A stretch of DNA of 35,714 nt. Source: Winslowiella iniecta. GTDB taxonomy: Bacteria; Pseudomonadota; Gammaproteobacteria; Enterobacterales; Enterobacteriaceae. Position 1 is the stretch's first letter. Every line of letters starts with the position of its first letter. The stretch is from NCBI RefSeq assembly GCF_001267535.1, contig NZ_JRXE01000030.1:31298-67011 (forward strand). Reading direction: 5' to 3'. Below are positions 8,485 through 19,400 of the stretch, in pieces. The notes under the pieces were generated by a model, which saw only the letters and a list, made by a program, of their open reading frames with translations, made no database searches and was not told where the DNA came from. A program made the translations under genes and the position numbers.

Positions 8485-9812
8485 TCATCGTTGGAAAGGG
8501 TAAATACTCCCTAAGTCTAGCAGCTTGGTCAGCTCATCGAGCGCTTCGCGCCCCTCAATCAGCAATTGCGGGTCAGCGAGGTCATCCTGCGACAGCCGAT
8601 CGCGGTAGTGACGATCGACCCAACCGTTCAGCACAGCGAATAACGGCTCATTCATCATCACCGCCGGATTGACCGCCGCCTGCTCCTCAGCATTGAGCGC
8701 CACGCGCAATCGCAGACAAGCCGGGCCGCCGCCGTTACACATGCTCTCACGCAGATCGAACACCTGTAGCTGATCGACTGGCCCACCGCTCTCTGCCATT
8801 TCACACAGATAGCGCCAGACACCGGCATGCTGACGCGCCTCTTCCGGCAGCACCAGCAACATTTTGCCATTGTCGCGGCTCAGCAACTGACTGTTAAACA
8901 GATAGGTTTGCACCGCGTCACTCACCGATACCTTACTGTCGGGCACTTCAATGGCGGTAAAACCGGGCACCTTTGCTTGCAGCTCGGTCAGCAGTTGTGG
9001 CTGATTAAGAAAAGCCTGCTGATGACAAAACAGGAGCTGCTGGTTACTGACGGCGATCACATCATTATGAAACACGCCCTGATCGATAACCGCCGGGTTC
9101 TGCTGGGCAAACACTGTCGCTTCCGGGTTTAACTGATGCAGACGCGCCACCGCTTCACTCGCCTCACGCGTCTGTCGTGCCGGATAGTGCGCCGGAGCCT
9201 GACCGTGACTGGCTGCTTCCCGGCCATACACAAACAGCTGGACCCCCGGCTCGCCATAATCCGTGCTAAAGCGGTTATGATTGGCCGCACCCTCATCACC
9301 AAACAGCGCCACCTGCGGCAATGCCGAATGCACGCTAAAGTGCTGCCGATCGCGAAAGATGGCACGCAGCAACGCTTCGGTGGTTGGCGCTTCCATCGCG
9401 CGGTGAAACTTGTTGTTCAGGTTGGCGACCGTCAGATGTACCCGGCCATCGCCACTGTCCGCTGACGGCGAAACGGTCGCAGCATTGGCGACCCACATCG
9501 CCGAAGCGGAACTGGCCGCAGAGAGCAGTTGCGGCGCCTGTTTTGCCGCTTTCGCCAGCACCTGCGCATCGTTGCCGCTAAAACCAATCTGACGCAGTGC
9601 GCTGATATTTGGCCGTTCATGCGGCGGAATAACGCCCTGCAGAAAGCCGAGATCGGCCAGCGCCTTCATCTTCAGCAAGCCCTGCTTTGCCGCCAGCTTC
9701 GGGTTGGATTGCTGATGCTGGTTGCGGGTTGAGGCTTCATTGCCAAAGGATAATCCGGCGTAATGGTGGGTTAAGCCCACCAGACCATCAAAATTGACTT
9801 CAGCTGCTTTCA

Positions 9813-9813
<1 letters not shown>
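8485..9813 (-). CDS. astB: N-succinylarginine dihydrolase
   Basis: This is the second step of the AST pathway: succinylarginine is converted to succinylornithine, two ammonia and CO2. The 442-residue protein is close to the E. coli length (447) and has the guanidino-group-modifying (amidinotransferase-like) fold. Family-typical stretches are the start [31 protein letters not shown] (catalytic His), and [12 protein letters not shown] with the catalytic Cys. Its ATG overlaps the astD stop by one base (TAATG), indicating translational coupling. Confidence 0.96.
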
Positions 9814-12309
<2,496 letters not shown>

Positions 12310-12313
<4 letters not shown>

Positions 12314-13530
12314 ACGCTCGCTCCTTTAACTACCGCTTCGCAAGCACGCTCGAAGCGGACCAGCCCCTCTTTCACTTCCTGTTCACTGATCACCAGCGCC
12401 GGGGCAAAACGCACCACATTGGCACCGGCGATCAACACCATCAGTCCCTGTTCGGCTGCCGCCAGGTTGAACTGTTTCGCTTTGCCGCTGTAATCTTCGT
12501 TCAGCACGCACCCAATCAGCAGGCCGAGACCACGAATCTCTTTAAACAGGTGCAGGCGCTGGTTAATGGCGTTTAACCCGTCGATAAACCAGCGATGGCG
12601 CAGGCCAACACCGTCCATCACATCCGGGCGGTTGATCAGTTCAATCACTTTACCGGCCACCGCGCCCGCCAGCGGATTACCGCCATAGGTGGTGCCATGC
12701 GTGCCGACGCCCATCGACGACGCCAGTTTTTCCGTGGTCAGCATGGCACCAATCGGGAAGCCGCCGCCCAGCGCTTTGGCGGTAGACAGCACATCCGGCG
12801 TGACGCCATAGTGCATATAGGCGTACAGCGAACCGGTACGGCCGACGCCGGTTTGCACTTCATCAAAAATCAGCAGCGCATTATGCTGATCACACAGCGC
12901 GCGCAAACCGCGCAAAAACGCCGGTTCAGCCGGAACCACTCCCCCTTCGCCCTGAATCGGCTCGACGATCACCGCGCAGGTTTCATCATTAATCAGCCTG
13001 GCGGCCGAGTCTAAATCGTTAAATACCGCGTGCTCGATGGCTCCCGGCAGCGGCGCAAAATCTTTGGAATACGCGGGCTGGCCACCGGCAGAAACGGTAA
13101 ACAGCGTGCGGCCATGGAAAGCATTGTTAAAGGCGACAATCCCGCTCTTATGCGGGCCATAATGGTCATGCGCATATTTGCGTGCCAGTTTTAGCGCCGC
13201 TTCGTTCGCCTCCGCGCCGGAGTTGCAGAAGAATACCCGCTCGGCAAAGGTGGCATCGATCAGCTGTTTCGCCAGTCGCAGAATCGGTTCATTGGTGTAG
13301 CCATTGCCGGTATGCCACAGCCGCGCCGCCTGCTGCTGCAATGCCTGCTGCAATTCAGGATGCGCGTGTCCCAGAGCGTTAACCGCGATACCGCCTGCAA
13401 AATCGATATAGTTTTTATTGTCCTGATCCCACAGCGTTGACCCCTCCGCTCTGACCGGCACAAAAGTGGCCGGTGCGTATGACGGAACCATCCACTGGTC
13501 GAAATTTTCACGCGAAACTGACTGTTGCAT
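12310..13530 (-). CDS. astC: Succinylornithine/acetylornithine transaminase
   Basis: This PLP-dependent class III aminotransferase is the third enzyme of the AST pathway and the first gene of the operon. I choose ATG 13530 (406 residues, [14 protein letters not shown]). A GTG at 13548 would add six residues, but TGAGG at 13536-13540 sits properly for the ATG. With this start the PLP lysine (STAKALGGG) is Lys252, the number I recall for E. coli Ast[15 protein letters not shown] and [12 protein letters not shown] are the expected cofactor-site motifs. Control is from a sigma54-type promoter upstream. Confidence 0.96.
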
Positions 13531-13542
13531 AGCGGCCTCACT

Positions 13543-13562
13543 GTTCACCCGATTGGGTGAAC
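13543..13562 (-). promoter_or_regulatory. Hairpin in the astC leader, abutting the RBS
   Basis: GTTCACCC (13543-13550) and GGGTGAAC (13555-13562) form a perfect 8-bp stem with a 4-base loop. On the minus strand it ends two bases before the TGAGG ribosome binding site. It may modulate astC translation or mRNA stability, or be a protein-binding palindrome. Confidence 0.55.
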
Positions 13563-13614
13563 TAAAAGTTTATAAAATGTTAATAAAATGATTCACCACA
13601 GCTCCACTCTAAAT

Positions 13615-13630
13615 TGCACGCATCGTGCCA
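13615..13630 (-). promoter_or_regulatory. sigma54 promoter of the ast operon
   Basis: On the minus strand the sequence is TGGCACGATGCGTGCA, against the sigma54 consensus TGGCACG-N4-TTGCW. The -24 GG and -12 GC have the exact spacing. This puts transcription start near 13602 and gives a leader of about 70 bases. E. coli astC is also sigma54/NtrC dependent. Confidence 0.8.
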
Positions 13631-13684
13631 GCCAGCGCTATAAATGCATAAATCGATGTCATCAACACAATATCAATAACTTAC

Positions 13685-13723
13685 ACAGAAGAAATATGCA
13701 CGTAAAATGCATAAAAAGTGAAT
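13685..13723 (-). promoter_or_regulatory. Tandem ARG-box pair (candidate ArgR site)
   Basis: Two 18-bp boxes are separated by exactly 3 bp, the spacing known for ArgR hexamer sites: ACAGAAGAAATATGCACG (13685-13702) and AATGCATAAAAAGTGAAT (13706-13723). Each shares roughly two thirds of the WNTGAATWWWWATTCANW consensus. A further AAATGCATAAA copy lies at 13642-13652. ArgR boosts astC transcription in E. coli, so the position between promoter and NtrC site makes sense. Confidence 0.5.
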
Positions 13724-13860
13724 AACTATCCGAGCGGAGGCCATAAGCCGAACATAAAAAAGAGAAATTATGCAATTGCCAAATAAAATATCGCTTTTGT
13801 GATCAATGATGGGATTTGGTTTTATTAAGAAGCATTTAGCGCTCGATTCTGGCGCACATG

Positions 13861-13875
13861 GCACTGAAATGGTGC
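13861..13875. promoter_or_regulatory. NtrC enhancer site
   Basis: GCACTGAAATGGTGC matches the NtrC binding consensus (GCAC-N7-GTGC, glnA site type) with both half-sites intact. It lies about 265 bp upstream of the predicted ast start, a normal enhancer distance. It is also 163 bases upstream of the oxidase operon. Confidence 0.65.
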
Positions 13876-13919
13876 GCAGGCGAGGATTCTGTTATAGCCA
13901 ATTTCCTACAAACTGTGTC

Positions 13920-13965
13920 TGCTATAGTTTTTAATACTGTGTTTAACTGCACCTCTTCTACACTT
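13920..13965 (+). promoter_or_regulatory. Candidate promoter elements of the cioAB operon
   Basis: There are two candidates. One is an extended -10, TGCTATAGT (13920-13928). The other is CTACACTT (13958-13965), an exact match to the RpoS-type -10. Neither has a clear -35. The RBS GAGG is at 14029-14032. Confidence 0.35.
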
Positions 13966-14037
13966 GTTATGACCGGGTAGTCTGTCCGGTTATATTCCCT
14001 TCCGCGAAAGCATCGCAATTTTAATAATGAGGTGGCT

Positions 14038-15459
14038 ATGTTCGGTTTAGACGCATTCGAACTGGCAAGGATACAATTCGCGTTCACGGTCTCTTTCCAT
14101 ATCATCTTCCCTGCTATCACTATCGGGCTGGCAAGTTTCCTGATGGTGCTGGAAGCGTTATGGCTGAAAACTAAAAATGAAACCTGGCGCGATCTCTATC
14201 ATTTCTGGTTAAAAATCTTTGCCGTAAACTTCGGTATGGGCGTAGTGTCCGGGCTGGTGATGGCCTATCAGTTCGGGACCAACTGGAGCGGTTTTTCAGC
14301 CTATGCCGGCAGCATTACCGGGCCGCTGTTAACCTATGAAGTCCTCACTGCCTTCTTCCTTGAAGCCGGATTCCTCGGCGTGATGATGTTTGGCTGGAAT
14401 CGTGTCGGGCCTGGCCTGCACTTCTTTTCCACCTGTATGGTGGCGCTCGGTACGCTGATGTCCACCTTCTGGATCCTCGCCTCCAACAGCTTTATGCATA
14501 CGCCGCAGGGCTATGAAATCGTCAACAATCAGCTAATTCCGGTTGACTGGCTGAAAGTGGTGTTTAACCCCTCCTTCCCCTACCGTCTGCTGCATATGGC
14601 GACCGCCGCCTTCCTCGCCTCAACATTTTTTGTTGGCGCATCGGGTGCCTGGCATCTGCTGCGCGGCAATAAAACTCCGGCGGTGAAGCGAATGTTTTCC
14701 ATGGCAATGTGGATGGCACTGATTGTGGCGCCGATTCAGGCGGTGATTGGCGATGCGCATGGCCTGAATACGCTGAAGTATCAGCCGGCTAAAATTGCCG
14801 CGATTGAAGGCCACTGGGAGAATAAAAACGCCGAGCCGACGCCGCTGATTCTGTTTGGCTGGCCGGATATGCAGGCCGAAGAGACCAAATATGCGCTGGA
14901 AGTACCCTATCTCGGCAGTCTGATTCTGACCCACAGCCTTGATAAGCAGATTCCGGCGCTGAAAAGCTTCCCGCCGGAGGATCGCCCTAACTCGACAGTG
15001 GTGTTCTGGTCATTCCGCATTATGGTGGCGTTGGGTCTGTTAATGATCGCTGCCGGTATCTGGAGTCTGATACTGCGTTTCCGCCAGCGGCTTTACGATC
15101 AGCGCTGGTTCCACCGCTTTGTACTGGTGATGGGGCCATCGGGATTACTGGCGATTCTCGCCGGCTGGTTTACCACCGAAATAGGCCGCCAGCCATGGGT
15201 GGTCTATGGCCTGCTGCGCACCCGCGATGCGGTTTCCGCACACGGCACGCTGCATATGTCGATCAGCTTGCTGGCGTTTATTCTGGTGTATGGCTCGGTA
15301 TTTGGCGTCGGCCTGATGTATCTGCTGAAACTGGTGGCACGCGGCCCGCAGCCTTATGAAGAACATGCACCTGAAGGCGGCCCCGGCACGCCTCGCACGC
15401 CTGCGCGTCCGCTGTCTGCGGCGGATGAATCCTTTGACGACCCTCAGGAGAAACAGTGA
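14038..15459 (+). CDS. cioA: Cytochrome bd-type quinol oxidase subunit I, cyanide-insensitive (CioA) class
   Basis: This inner-membrane terminal oxidase subunit oxidises quinol and reduces oxygen to water. I start at ATG 14038 (473 residues, MFGLDAFELARIQFAFTVSFH). An in-frame GTG at 14032 overlaps the ribosome binding site. His21 corresponds to the heme b595 ligand His19 of E. coli CydA. LLHMATAAF gives the heme b558 His, and GRQPWVVYG is the conserved loop. The Q-loop is short and the opening is MFGLDAFELARIQF, as in CioA/AppC-like Pseudomonas-type enzymes rather than CydA (522 residues). It overlaps the next gene at TGATG. It sits where E. coli carries xthA. Confidence 0.9.
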   Translation: MFGLDAFELARIQFAFTVSFHIIFPAITIGLASFLMVLEALWLKTKNETWRDLYHFWLKIFAVNFGMGVVSGLVMAYQFGTNWSGFSAYAGSITGPLLTYEVLTAFFLEAGFLGVMMFGWNRVGPGLHFFSTCMVALGTLMSTFWILASNSFMHTPQGYEIVNNQLIPVDWLKVVFNPSFPYRLLHMATAAFLASTFFVGASGAWHLLRGNKTPAVKRMFSMAMWMALIVAPIQAVIGDAHGLNTLKYQPAKIAAIEGHWENKNAEPTPLILFGWPDMQAEETKYALEVPYLGSLILTHSLDKQIPALKSFPPEDRPNSTVVFWSFRIMVALGLLMIAAGIWSLILRFRQRLYDQRWFHRFVLVMGPSGLLAILAGWFTTEIGRQPWVVYGLLRTRDAVSAHGTLHMSISLLAFILVYGSVFGVGLMYLLKLVARGPQPYEEHAPEGGPGTPRTPARPLSAADESFDDPQEKQ

Positions 15460-16469
15460 TGGGTATCGATCTCCCTCTGATTTGGTTCATCATTATCGTG
15501 TTCAGCATCCTGATGTATGTGGTTATGGATGGTTTTGACCTCGGCATCGGTCTGCTGTATCCGATGGTGCCGGACACTCAAGATCGCGATGTGATGATGA
15601 ACACCGTCGCACCGGTGTGGGACGGCAACGAAACCTGGCTGGTGATGGGCGGTGCCGGATTGTTTGGTGCCTTTCCGTTAGCCTATGCGGTGATCCTCGA
15701 TGCGCTGGCGATTCCGCTGACCATTATGCTGATCGGGCTGATATTTCGCGGCGTGGCGTTTGAGTTTCGCTTTAAAGCGACCCCGGCCCACCGTCCGTTC
15801 TGGGATAAATCCTTTATCGTCGGCTCGTTTGTTGCCACCTTCTCGCAGGGGGTGGTGCTGGGTGCCTTCCTGAATGGTTTTCCGGTCGACGGGCGCGTGT
15901 GGAGCGGCAGCGTATTTGACTGGATCTCGCCGTTTAGTCTGTTCTGCGGACTGGGATTGGTCGTGACCTATGCCCTGCTCGGTTGCAGCTGGTTAATCAT
16001 CAAAACCGATGGTGAATTGCTGGAACGGATGCGCAAACTGGCACGCCCTTTACTGCTGGCGCTGCTGGTTATCCTCGCGATTGTCAGCGGCTGGACGCCG
16101 TTGATTCATCAGTCGATTGCCGATCGTTGGTTTAGCACTCCTGAACTGTTTTTCTTCCTGCCGGTGCCGATTCTGGTGCTGCTGGTATCCTGGGGACTGT
16201 GGCATACCGCCTGGAATCGCCGCGCGCACTACGCGCCCTTTATTCTGACGCTGGCCCTGGTGTTCCTCGGCTTCAGCGGCCTTGGCATCAGCATCTGGCC
16301 GAACCTGATTCCACCGGATATCAGCTTCCGCGCCGCCTCGTCACCGCCGCAAAGTCAGGGCTTTATGCTGGTTGGCGCGCTATTTATCATCCCGCTCATC
16401 CTGGTCTATACCTTCTGGAGTTACTACGTATTCCGCGGCAAGGTCAAACCTGAGCATGGTTATCACTGA
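15459..16469 (+). CDS. cioB: Cytochrome bd-type quinol oxidase subunit II (CioB)
   Basis: The 336-residue integral membrane partner of subunit I has about 8-9 hydrophobic helices. The N-terminal YVVMDGFDLGIGLLYPM and WDGNETWLVMGGAGLFGAFPLAYA blocks are diagnostic of CydB/CioB. The ATG shares a base with the cioA stop (TGATG), so the two subunits are translationally coupled. An in-frame GTG three bases earlier is less likely. Confidence 0.92.
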   Translation: MGIDLPLIWFIIIVFSILMYVVMDGFDLGIGLLYPMVPDTQDRDVMMNTVAPVWDGNETWLVMGGAGLFGAFPLAYAVILDALAIPLTIMLIGLIFRGVAFEFRFKATPAHRPFWDKSFIVGSFVATFSQGVVLGAFLNGFPVDGRVWSGSVFDWISPFSLFCGLGLVVTYALLGCSWLIIKTDGELLERMRKLARPLLLALLVILAIVSGWTPLIHQSIADRWFSTPELFFFLPVPILVLLVSWGLWHTAWNRRAHYAPFILTLALVFLGFSGLGISIWPNLIPPDISFRAASSPPQSQGFMLVGALFIIPLILVYTFWSYYVFRGKVKPEHGYH

Positions 16470-16479
16470 GGAGCGCAAT

Positions 16480-16641
16480 ATGGCATTTATCCAACGAATG
16501 ACGCGCAAAAATGTGCAACAGCCCTGGTGGAAACGGGTCTGGTGGATGCTGGTGATTTGGCTCGGCAGCGTAATGGCGCTGTTTATTGTTGCGACGCTGT
16601 TCCGTGCATTAATGAGCGCCGCCGGTTTAAAACTTCATTAA
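16480..16641 (+). CDS. DUF2474 small membrane protein, third bd-oxidase subunit
   Basis: The 53-residue protein (MAFIQRMTRKNVQQPWWKRV...) has a single transmembrane helix, about residues 21-45, preceded by a basic, Trp-rich stretch and ending SAAGLKLH. This is the DUF2474 pattern, a family found next to cioAB genes. It is a likely functional counterpart of the CydX/AppX small subunits that stabilise bd oxidases. RBS GAGGAG (16468-16473) overlaps the cioB stop and lies six bases from the ATG. A terminator follows. The role is inferred from context. Confidence 0.85.
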   Translation: MAFIQRMTRKNVQQPWWKRVWWMLVIWLGSVMALFIVATLFRALMSAAGLKLH

Positions 16642-16659
16642 GTCTAATCAATAAACCTC

Positions 16660-16686
16660 AAGCGGCGAAAGTTTCGCCGCTTTTTT
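16660..16686 (+). terminator. Intrinsic terminator of the oxidase operon
   Basis: AAGCGGCGAA (16660-16669) pairs with TTCGCCGCTT (16673-16682), and six T follow from 16681. It lies 18 bases after the last gene of the operon. Confidence 0.92.
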
Positions 16687-17085
16687 ATGCGCTGAATGAT
16701 TCAAATCCCTTCCCCCCCCTGCTAACGTGCTTTATTATCCCGAAAGAAACCACTCGGCTTTATATAACCTTTTACCTCATAAAAACCTATTTCCATCAAG
16801 AAACATTTGTAACTTTTAAAATGAAAAATAAGTATTACCTGTAACAGGCTCAGGGGTTTTTCGCGTCATAACGGCAGAGTGCTCTAAAAAAACAAATACA
16901 GGATAAAAAATAAACAATGGTTAAACCGGAGGTAATTAATCAGATCTAATCAATATAAAATGATAAGTATCAATGAATTACATAAATAAATACCTCTTCG
17001 CAGCGCGAGAACTTTAATAAGAAAAAACGATAAGCATTGTTAAAATAGTGCGGTAAGCAGCTGAAATAATGATAACACCCTTTAT
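16687..17085. other. AT-rich intergenic region upstream of the porin
   Basis: About 400 bases with no recognisable gene. It contains an 8-C tract (16712-16719) and a short CCTG-TAA-CAGG hairpin (16838-16848) with GGTTTTT a few bases later. It lacks any recognisable micF-like RNA, which some enterobacteria encode beside ompC. It probably serves as the extended control region of the porin gene. Confidence 0.4.
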
Positions 17086-17145
17086 TTTACATTTTGTTAC
17101 ACTTATGTTCTTATTGTAAATTTGTTATTTGTGACATTTTCTTTC
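17086..17145 (+). promoter_or_regulatory. Tandem OmpR-like boxes of the porin gene
   Basis: TTTACATTTTGTTACACTTA (17086-17105) is very close to the E. coli ompC C1 OmpR box. Two further 20-bp units follow in phase (17106-17125 and 17126-17145, the last with TTTGTGACATTTTC), giving the C1-C2-C3 layout. They end about 46 bases before the start codon. Confidence 0.65.
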
Positions 17146-17191
17146 GGTCGCCAATCCGCGTCACTATAAAAATAATTCACAGGATAATTTA

Positions 17192-18262
17192 ATGATGAAG
17201 CGTAACGTAATTGCAGTGGTAATACCCCTTCTGCTGGGGCTGGGTAATGTCCAGGCTTCAGAGATTTATAATAAGGATGGCAATAAGCTCGACCTGTCGG
17301 GAAAAGTGAATGCCGGCCATGTATTCTCCAATGATGCCAGTAACGACGGCGATACCACTTACGCCCGCCTCGGCTTTAAAGGTGAAACGCAGATCACCGA
17401 GCAGCTGAGCGGCTACGGCATGTGGCAATATAATTTCCAGGTGAACAACTCTGAAGGTTCCGATGCGCAAAACGGCAACAAAACCCGTCTGGGCTTTGCC
17501 GGTCTGAAATTCGCCGAGTGGGGTTCACTGGATTACGGCCGCAACTACGGCCTGGTCTATGACGCGCTGGCCGCCACCGATATGCTGCCTAAATTTGGCG
17601 GCGACTCCGGCTACAGCGATGGCTTCCTCGCCGGTCGTGCGGGTGGCGTACTGACCTGGCGTAACAACGATTTCTTTGGGCTGGTGGACGGTCTTAATGT
17701 CGCCGCGCAATATCAGGGTAAAAACGATCGCAGCGGCAATGCCGATGCTGTACGCCGCTCAAACGGCGATGGCTATGCCCTCTCGGCCGCTTACAATCAC
17801 GACTCAGGGTTAGGAATTACCGGTGCCTGGGCCAGTATTGATCGCACTGAAGCGCAGAATGCGGCGGCGCGCGGTGATGGCGATCGCGCACAGTCGTGGG
17901 CGACCTCGATTAAGTACGACGCTAATCAAATCTACCTGGCGAGCATGTACGGCGAAACGCGCAATGCTACGCCAATTAGCGGCGGCTTTGCCAATAAAGC
18001 GCAAAATTTTGAAGCGGTTGCCCAGTACCAGTTCCTGAACGGCTTACGCCCATCGCTGGCCTATGTCTCTTCCAAAGGCAAGGATATCGAAGGGATTGGC
18101 AGCGCCGACCTGTTTAAATACGTGGCGGTGGGAACGTCCTATTACTTCAATAAAAACATGGTGTTCTACGCAGAATACAAAATTAACCTGCTGGACAACG
18201 ACAACCCGCTTGGCATCGCTAAAGATGATGTTACCGGTGTCGGCCTGACCTACCAGTTCTGA
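17192..18262 (+). CDS. General porin of the OmpC/OmpF/PhoE family
   Basis: This is an outer-membrane trimeric 16-strand beta-barrel for diffusion of small hydrophilic solutes. It has 356 residues. The signal peptide is 1-22 ([10 protein letters not shown]...VQA) and the mature protein starts SEIYNKDG. Typical blocks are [26 protein letters not shown], the loop-3 region [37 protein letters not shown], and the C-terminal GVGLTYQF with the terminal Phe needed for barrel assembly. Loop 3 reads PKFGGD instead of the near-invariant PEFGGD, putting Lys where OmpF has Glu117. The constriction is therefore more basic. OmpF versus OmpC orthology cannot be settled; the MMKRN start is OmpF-like. Confidence 0.93.
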   Translation: MMKRNVIAVVIPLLLGLGNVQASEIYNKDGNKLDLSGKVNAGHVFSNDASNDGDTTYARLGFKGETQITEQLSGYGMWQYNFQVNNSEGSDAQNGNKTRLGFAGLKFAEWGSLDYGRNYGLVYDALAATDMLPKFGGDSGYSDGFLAGRAGGVLTWRNNDFFGLVDGLNVAAQYQGKNDRSGNADAVRRSNGDGYALSAAYNHDSGLGITGAWASIDRTEAQNAAARGDGDRAQSWATSIKYDANQIYLASMYGETRNATPISGGFANKAQNFEAVAQYQFLNGLRPSLAYVSSKGKDIEGIGSADLFKYVAVGTSYYFNKNMVFYAEYKINLLDNDNPLGIAKDDVTGVGLTYQF

Positions 18263-18324
18263 TTCAACGCGCCTCACTCATTGGTTGCGGCTGCGCGGGT
18301 GTCGGCCTGCCGCAAAGTTAAACT

Positions 18325-18354
18325 GGCAGCGTGAATCACACGCTGCCGGTTTTT
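18325..18354 (+). terminator. Intrinsic terminator of the porin gene
   Basis: GGCAGCGTG (18325-18333) and CACGCTGCC (18339-18347) form a perfect 9-bp stem with a 5-base loop, followed by GGTTTTT. On the minus strand CCAGTTTAA follows, so it may also stop transcription from the bestrophin gene. Confidence 0.88.
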
Positions 18355-18360
18355 CTCAGC

Positions 18361-19266
18361 TTAAACCAGACGGAACCGGGCGTCGGGCAAGATTGCGGGC
18401 GGTATCAGCGTTTCATTGTTCATTTCGCGCAGATTAACCTCAATATTACGGCACATGGCATCCATCGGCAGATGGTTATTGGCTAAGCCGAACGGCGTTT
18501 CCAGCTCTTCTGCCAGCGTATCCAGCGACAGAAAGGTATAGGAAATAAATACCGAAACCAGCGGCGTCATATAATGCAGATCCGGCACCAGCGCAAACGG
18601 CAGCAGGCTGCAAAACAGATACACGGTGCGGTGCAGCAACAGACCATAGGCAAACGGCACCGGCATACTGGCCAGCCGCTCACAGCCGCCTAACACCTGC
18701 GTCAGCTGATTAAGACTCTGATCCATACTGACATAGACCATATCGGATACATTTCCCTGCCGACGCTGCTCTGCCAGCCACTGCGAAAGTTGCAGCTCGA
18801 TATAGTTCGTCGGTGCGCGGCGCTGCAAAACAATCTCCGCCTCATCCCCGAGATAACGGGTCAGATCTTCACGCGCATCGCTGCGGCGCAATTGATGCTT
18901 CATGCTGTAGCAGAACGCCAGCAGCATCGCGGTCACGCGCGGCACCTCATGCGGGCAGATAGCCAGCGCCTGCCGCTGAAGAGTCCGGCAGGCGATCAGT
19001 AACCCGCCCCACAGCTGACGGGCTTCGGTAAAACGGGCATAGCAAACGCTGTTACGGAAGCCGAGAAAGATCGCAATGGAAACCCCGAGCAGGCTAAACG
19101 GTGCCAGCGTCAATTTCACGCCGGACGAACCATACCAGCCGACACAGAGAATGGCGATAAGCGACATCGCCAGATTAAGACCCAGACGAAACAGAATGCC
19201 AGGCAGCACCGAGCCGTGCCAGGCAAACAGGCGTAAAAACCAATGACGATGGGGGCGGATGATCAT
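18361..19266 (-). CDS. yneE: YneE-type bestrophin family membrane protein
   Basis: The 301-residue protein belongs to the bestrophin/UPF0187 family, whose bacterial members form pentameric ion channels in the inner membrane. Hydrophobic helices lie near 20-45, 50-70 and 210-250. The conserved family block IFLGFRNSVCYARFTEARQLWG is split by them, and the late PFGLANNHLPMDAMC segment matches E. coli YneE. The start is ATG 19266 (MIIRPHRHW). There is no strong ribosome binding site. A perfect CRP-type palindrome lies about 75 bases upstream. It is convergent with the porin gene. Physiological role and ion selectivity are unknown. Confidence 0.88.
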   Translation of the reverse strand: MIIRPHRHWFLRLFAWHGSVLPGILFRLGLNLAMSLIAILCVGWYGSSGVKLTLAPFSLLGVSIAIFLGFRNSVCYARFTEARQLWGGLLIACRTLQRQALAICPHEVPRVTAMLLAFCYSMKHQLRRSDAREDLTRYLGDEAEIVLQRRAPTNYIELQLSQWLAEQRRQGNVSDMVYVSMDQSLNQLTQVLGGCERLASMPVPFAYGLLLHRTVYLFCSLLPFALVPDLHYMTPLVSVFISYTFLSLDTLAEELETPFGLANNHLPMDAMCRNIEVNLREMNNETLIPPAILPDARFRLV

Positions 19267-19331
19267 GATGTGCAGGTGAGAAGAATTTTCGCAGATTCTG
19301 GCAAAAAGCCTGTCGTCTGGAAAGCACTATT

Positions 19332-19349
19332 TTGTGATTTTAATCACAA
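19332..19349 (-). promoter_or_regulatory. Perfect CRP-type palindrome upstream of yneE
   Basis: TTGTGATTTTAATCACAA is a perfect 18-bp palindrome containing TGTGA-N6-TCACA, the full CRP consensus core. It lies between yneE and the end of the YchO-like gene, both on the minus strand, so it most likely controls yneE. No confident -10 was found downstream. Confidence 0.65.
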
Positions 19350-19400
19350 TTTATTGCCAGTTGTTTCCGGCGCTTATTTGCCAGCGGGCGGCATGAATCA

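Noticed and set aside
16712-16719. Run of eight C as a possible phase-variation tract
   Set aside because: It is non-coding, not between promoter elements that I can identify, and 480 bases from the porin gene.
16821-16844. Seven-codon leader-like peptide MKNKYYL next to a small hairpin and T run
   Set aside because: No ribosome binding site, no link to an attenuated biosynthetic gene, and the hairpin is only 4 bp; chance in AT-rich DNA is more likely.
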